Assembly (NCBI GenBank): GCA_017437065.1
Contig: JAFSBX010000132.1
Coordinates: 1-64,000, forward strand
Direction: 5' to 3'
Source: Lachnospiraceae bacterium
Lineage (GTDB): Bacteria > Bacillota > Clostridia > Lachnospirales > Lachnospiraceae
Length of the DNA stretch: 64,000 nt
The position numbers and the translations under genes were made by a program. Under the pieces are notes generated by a model, which worked only from the letters and a program-made list of their open reading frames with translations, was not told where the DNA came from and did not search any database. Positions 61,833-64,000 of the stretch are shown piece by piece. Position 1 is the first letter of the stretch, and each line of letters begins with the position of its first letter.

Positions 61833-62966
61833 CTAATTAGCTCCATAGAAGTTTTTTATTGTCTTTGCTACATATTGTACGTCCGTTTCTTTTAATCCGT
61901 AATACATCGGAAGACGTAAAAGTCGTTCACTTTCCCTCGTTGTATACTTATCTTCTCCATGGAATCTGCCGAATTTCTTTCCTGCCTGTGAACTATGGAG
62001 AGGAATATAATGGAACACCGCCATAATGTCTTGCTCTTCCAAGTACGTCTTCAACGCAGTCCGCTCTTCAATATCCTTTGTTTTAATATAAAACATATGT
62101 GCATTGTGAACGCATTCTTCCGGCACATACGGAAGCTCGATTTTTCCTGCTTCTTTCAACGGAGTCAGAAGCTCATAATACAATCTCCAGCTTTTCAGAC
62201 GATCCTCATTCACTTCTTCTGCCATATCAAGTTGTGCTGCAAGATATGCCGCATTCAGCTCGCTCGGCAAATAAGAAGAACCATAATTTACCCATGTATA
62301 CTTATCAATCTGCCCTCTGTAATATTTACTTCTGTTTGTTCCTTTTTCCCGGATGATTTCTGCCTCTTCCGCATACTTTTCATCACGTATCAGAAGCGCA
62401 CCGCCTTCGCCCATACTGTAATTTTTCGTTTCATGAAAGCTGTAGCAGCCGAAATCACCGATAGTTCCCAGTGCTTTGCCTTTATAGGATGCCATCATTC
62501 CCTGCGCTGCGTCCTCTATTACCACTAAATTATATTTCTCTGCAATTTCTAAAATCTTATCCATCTCACAGGAAACTCCCGCATAATGTACCGGTACAAT
62601 TGCTTTCGTTTTCTCTGTAATTGCTGCCTCAATCAAATTTTCATCTATATTCATCGTGTCCGGCCGGATGTCCACAAAAACCGGAATCGCTCCACGAAGT
62701 ACAAAGGCATTTGCCGTAGACACAAATGTATAAGAGGGCATAATTACTTCGTCCCCCGGCTTAATATCTGCAAGTAACGCTGCAAGCTCCGTTGCATGAG
62801 TGCATGACGTTGTAAGCAGACACTTTTTTGTCCCCGTCTGTTTCTCAAACCACGCATTGCATCGCTTGGTAAATTCTCCGTCACCGCAGATTTTATGTTT
62901 TTCTACTGCTTCTTTTATATAATCCAATTCCCGTCCCACATGAGGCGGCACATTAAAATACAACAT
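61833..62966 (-). CDS. rffA: dTDP-4-amino-4,6-dideoxygalactose transaminase-like (DegT/DnrJ/EryC1 family)
   Basis: 377 residues, PLP-dependent sugar aminotransferase. It has LTTSCTHATELAALL, MPSYTFVSTANAFVLRGAIPVFVDI, EDAAQGM with the ring-binding Asp, and SFHETKNYSMGEGGAL with the Schiff-base lysine. The sequence resembles RffA/WecE closely. Its substrate, dTDP-4-keto-6-deoxyglucose, is supplied by rfbB in the same locus. No acetyltransferase partner (RffC) is seen, leaving the amine free for another acylation. Confidence 0.9.
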   Translation of the reverse strand: MLYFNVPPHVGRELDYIKEAVEKHKICGDGEFTKRCNAWFEKQTGTKKCLLTTSCTHATELAALLADIKPGDEVIMPSYTFVSTANAFVLRGAIPVFVDIRPDTMNIDENLIEAAITEKTKAIVPVHYAGVSCEMDKILEIAEKYNLVVIEDAAQGMMASYKGKALGTIGDFGCYSFHETKNYSMGEGGALLIRDEKYAEEAEIIREKGTNRSKYYRGQIDKYTWVNYGSSYLPSELNAAYLAAQLDMAEEVNEDRLKSWRLYYELLTPLKEAGKIELPYVPEECVHNAHMFYIKTKDIEERTALKTYLEEQDIMAVFHYIPLHSSQAGKKFGRFHGEDKYTTRESERLLRLPMYYGLKETDVQYVAKTIKNFYGAN

Positions 62967-63002
62967 TTCGTTCCTCCATACTGATTTTTCTATTATAACA
63001 TA

Positions 63003-64000
63003 CTACTCGCTTATTTGCACAAAATTTGTAGTTTCTGCCTCTCCTTCCGGTCTGGCTTCAATAAACAATGTCCCAAACCCTTTCGGCACAAACACTTCAA
63101 CACTATCCACAGTGTCTCCCTTTGACAGAAATGACCATTCTGCCATTGTCATTTTTTCTCCACTTTCATCCAAAGAATGTATGTAATATTCCACATCCTT
63201 ATCCTTTAAATTGTGGACGGGTGTTATCACATAGCAGATATTTTCTCCCTCATTTTCCTGTTCTTCTACTACAAGGCCTAATATCCGCTCTTTGCCGTTT
63301 TTGATTTTTTCTTTATAGGATGCATGGAAACACTGCTCATAGCTGAAAGTTCCTTCCGGAAGTCCCATAAAAAATTCTGCAAAAAAGTTCGTAAAAATTT
63401 CAGCACCCCAGATATTCAAATGTCCTTTATCACGAAACAATGCATCATCTGTCAAATCCAGATATTCTTCTCTGCATAAATTAAAATCATAATAGGAAAG
63501 TCCATACTCTGCTGCAATGTCATTTATATGCTCTGCGTAGCGGTCATATTCTCCATAAAGGGATGCCTGATAATCCGTTACCGGCGCAGAATACAGTGTC
63601 AATTCAATATTTTTCTTCTCGCAATACTCGATGATTTTACGCAAATACAGCTCCGCTTCCTCTGTCATCGGCTTTTCCGTAAAAGGCTTCGGCATAATTA
63701 TATCATACAACACGCCACCTTCCGCCTTATGTTCGGAATAGTAAAAGCCGTCTTTTGCATACGTTTCCACCACACCATTCAACACATTTTCCACATAATA
63801 ATCCGCATAGGCAGCAGTTCTCTTTTGCCGTATTGTTTCTTTTATTTTCTCCGGTTCAAAGCTATCCGTCCAGTAACGTCTTGCAGGAAGGAAAGTCATA
63901 TACGCAAGAGAAGGCTCACTCATCGAAATCATGTAAGACAGCTTATTAAGTGAGGGCTTCATATAATTGGTATTCCGCCAGTTTCTCGGAAGCTGATCAG
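63003..64000 (-). CDS. SGNH-like (AlgX/DltD-type) protein, 5' end outside the window
   Basis: The frame stays open to the window edge beyond the apparent ATG at 63962 (residues reading NWRNTNY continue upstream), so the true start lies past 64000. Visible features are an SGNH-type core with TLYSAPVTDYQASLYGEYDRY and DKGHLNIWGAEIFTNFF, whose Asp-x-x-His-like DKGHLN fits block V. A C-terminal beta domain (about the last 90 residues) follows. Proteins of this type help O-acetylate exported polysaccharides. It is immediately upstream of the aminotransferase, probably in the same operon. Confidence 0.72.
   Translation of the reverse strand, partial: DQLPRNWRNTNYMKPSLNKLSYMISMSEPSLAYMTFLPARRYWTDSFEPEKIKETIRQKRTAAYADYYVENVLNGVVETYAKDGFYYSEHKAEGGVLYDIIMPKPFTEKPMTEEAELYLRKIIEYCEKKNIELTLYSAPVTDYQASLYGEYDRYAEHINDIAAEYGLSYYDFNLCREEYLDLTDDALFRDKGHLNIWGAEIFTNFFAEFFMGLPEGTFSYEQCFHASYKEKIKNGKERILGLVVEEQENEGENICYVITPVHNLKDKDVEYYIHSLDESGEKMTMAEWSFLSKGDTVDSVEVFVPKGFGTLFIEARPEGEAETTNFVQISE

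Overview
The window reads as a chromosome segment of a low-GC, anaerobic Gram-positive, most likely a Lachnospiraceae-type Clostridium relative. I infer this from the strong AGGAGG-like ribosome sites, the GTG and TTG starts, the Firmicutes-type L10 leader, and the family mix (DacF-like peptidase, Csp-like subtilase, AIM24 pair, LCP protein, GH25 lysozymes with Ig-like repeats). The genus cannot be fixed from sequence alone. No tRNA, rRNA, CRISPR array, insertion sequence or prophage was seen.

Left part (1-28 kb), housekeeping and accessory genes. A large secreted subtilase with acidic repeats and Ig-like domains sits beside a small membrane protein that resembles its propeptide. Next come rplJ-rplL with their L10 leader attenuator, a coiled-coil protein, and a three-gene operon (membrane protein, radical SAM/SPASM enzyme, membrane protein whose cytosolic tail carries six Cys-Ala repeats). 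After that lie a MerR regulator, a threonine aldolase, two AIM24 paralogs, an orphan FliD-like protein, an acyl-CoA carboxyltransferase, a DD-carboxypeptidase, a carbamate kinase, an LspA-like protein with a Csp-like protease, a long ClpX, an HtrA protease and glmS.

Right part (27.5-64 kb), a surface-polysaccharide locus almost entirely on the minus strand. Read in transcription order it begins beyond the window edge. It contains an SGNH-like protein (5' end missing), a sugar aminotransferase, an ATP-grasp ligase, a phosphoesterase, and a membrane glycosylation module (GtrB-like transferase, two SMR-type flippase halves, polytopic proteins, GtrA). A UDP-sugar epimerase follows. A break holds two divergent plus-strand genes and two large cloverleaf-like inverted repeats. 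A second block starts at a strong promoter near 51.2 kb: GH25 lysozyme, rfbB, rfbA, a second GH25 lysozyme, rfbC, an ABC-2 exporter (Wzm/Wzt type), a methyltransferase-kinase fusion and large GT2 glycosyltransferases. pgcA, more GT2 enzymes, a WcaJ-type initiating transferase and an LCP ligase complete it. The content fits a rhamnose-containing glycan built on undecaprenyl phosphate, exported by an ABC transporter, decorated outside the cell and attached to the wall by the LCP protein.

The most interesting observations are the radical SAM/(Cys-Ala)6 operon, the WbdD-like methyltransferase-kinase beside a Wzt with a C-terminal extension in a Gram-positive locus, two families of structured repeats whose paired arms covary, and the stand-alone propeptide-like protein.
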